Shown piece after piece: positions 7,093 through 7,559 of a stretch of DNA of 7,559 nt. Source of the DNA: Puniceicoccales bacterium (lineage in GTDB: Bacteria > Verrucomicrobiota > Verrucomicrobiia > Opitutales > Oceanipulchritudinaceae); the NCBI GenBank assembly GCA_030595525.1, contig JAUVDD010000075.1:1-7559 (forward strand). Direction: 5' to 3'. Numbering within the stretch: the first letter of the stretch is position 1; each line of letters starts with the position of its first letter. The notes beneath the pieces were generated by a model. That model had not been told where the DNA came from. It made no database searches and worked only from the letters and a program-made list of their open reading frames with translations. The translations under genes and the position numbers were made by a program.

Positions 7093-7185
7093 GGCCAGAC
7101 AAAGGGTTTTTCCGGAAGATGCAACTGGTGGCTGAAGGAAATGGAAACTTGAAGAAGCATCATCGCGCGACCATGATTTTCCCAG

Positions 7186-7559
7186 ATGAAGAAAGGCAAA
7201 TTGAGCGGAATCCTGGCACTGATCGTTATTGTAACAGTGCTGTTGGAAGTGACCCAACCGCAATTTCGTGCAATTTGGCCAAGCGTAGTTGCTCTGGTGC
7301 CGGTGCTAATCGGTGCCGTATTTAGTGGTGCGGTGTTTGGAGATCATTGCTCACCGATCAGCGATACGACGATTGTTTCCTCAATTGCCAGTGGTGTGGA
7401 TCCCATGGATCACGTCCGGACGCAGATGCCGTATGCCCTCATCGCTGCTGTTGGGGCAGCAATTATTGGGTTTCCAATTTCCGGACCATCGAATGGTCGA
7501 GCAGCATGGTAATCGTTTCATTTGCTCTGTTTGTAGGGATTTTACTCGTTCTTCAGCAA
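7186..7559 (+). pseudogene. 5'-truncated, frameshifted NhaC-family Na+/H+ antiporter remnant
   Basis: The 108-codon reading from ATG 7186 contains the most conserved NhaC-family block: SGAVFGDHCSPISDTT (47-62), then VDPMDHVRTQMPYAL (71-85). In intact antiporters of about 450-550 residues this block lies in the C-terminal third, so some 300 or more residues with several membrane helices are missing. An in-frame TGA at 7174-7176 and the rlmN start at 7092 leave no room for them. The first 25 residues form a Lys-led hydrophobic helix that could be a real N-terminus joined by internal deletion, or chance. The frame ends with TGG-TAA at 7507-7512, but from 7482 the frame one base earlier is open to the window end and encodes a hydrophobic helix (TIEWSSS then MVIVSFALFVGILLVL), as expected for the continuing protein. 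A single-base loss between about 7465 and 7487 explains this. It could instead be an assembly or sequencing error. Confidence 0.65.

Noticed and set aside
7149..7177. TTGAAG-17-CATGAT before the antiporter remnant, which would again give a leaderless start
   Set aside because: Each hexamer matches only four of six positions, and the gene it would serve appears broken.
7093..7263. N-terminal extension of the rlmN frame (57 codons)
   Set aside because: It has no RlmN similarity, would overlap the antiporter remnant, and the family N-terminus begins at the ATG pair 7092/7089.
7119..7325. 68-codon plus-strand open frame overlapping the antiporter start
   Set aside because: Its translation is not hydrophobic and carries no family motif; the overlapping frame holds the NhaC signature.

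Overview
The window looks like a piece of ordinary bacterial chromosome made of housekeeping genes. It holds seven protein-coding loci and one RNA gene, and I see no CRISPR array, insertion sequence, prophage or tRNA. By eye the base composition is close to 50% GC. The RNase P RNA is of the bacterial A type. A C4 zinc-ribbon coiled-coil protein of the COG1579/CdsZ family, a bifunctional kinase-fold/GNAT N-acetylglutamate synthase, XerD, and starts without Shine-Dalgarno sites fit a Gram-negative lineage. Verrucomicrobiota or a relative in the PVC group is my best guess, but it is a weak inference from family content and not a phylogenetic result.

Layout: (1) positions 1-1435, minus strand, the N-terminal two thirds of a DinG/YoaA-type iron-sulfur DNA helicase, cut by the window edge. 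(2) A divergent intergenic region of about 105 bp with overlapping, near-symmetric -10 elements. (3) 1541-2251, plus strand, the zinc-ribbon coiled-coil protein. (4) About 2304-2690, plus strand, RNase P RNA (rnpB). (5) 2691-4058, minus strand, argA, converging on rnpB with no gap. (6) A 44-bp divergent spacer. (7) 4103-5065, plus strand, xerD. (8) 5071-5955, minus strand, metF, converging on xerD with a 5-bp gap. (9) 5995-7092, minus strand, rlmN, directly upstream of metF and probably in the same operon. (10) 7186 to the window end, plus strand, a 5'-truncated and frameshifted remnant of an NhaC-family Na+/H+ antiporter.

The genes cover DNA repair or R-loop removal (dinG), chromosome dimer resolution (xerD), tRNA 5' processing (rnpB), rRNA/tRNA methylation (rlmN), arginine synthesis (argA) and one-carbon/methionine metabolism (metF). 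The rlmN-metF pair has a plausible shared theme: MetF supplies methyl groups for methionine and hence S-adenosylmethionine, which RlmN consumes. The other neighbours show no obvious common pathway.

The notable points are: packing so tight that convergent genes share or nearly share their ends, an almost complete lack of Shine-Dalgarno sequences, a predicted xerD promoter that would give a leaderless mRNA, a symmetric divergent promoter, and the decayed antiporter gene. I found no convincing new multi-gene system.
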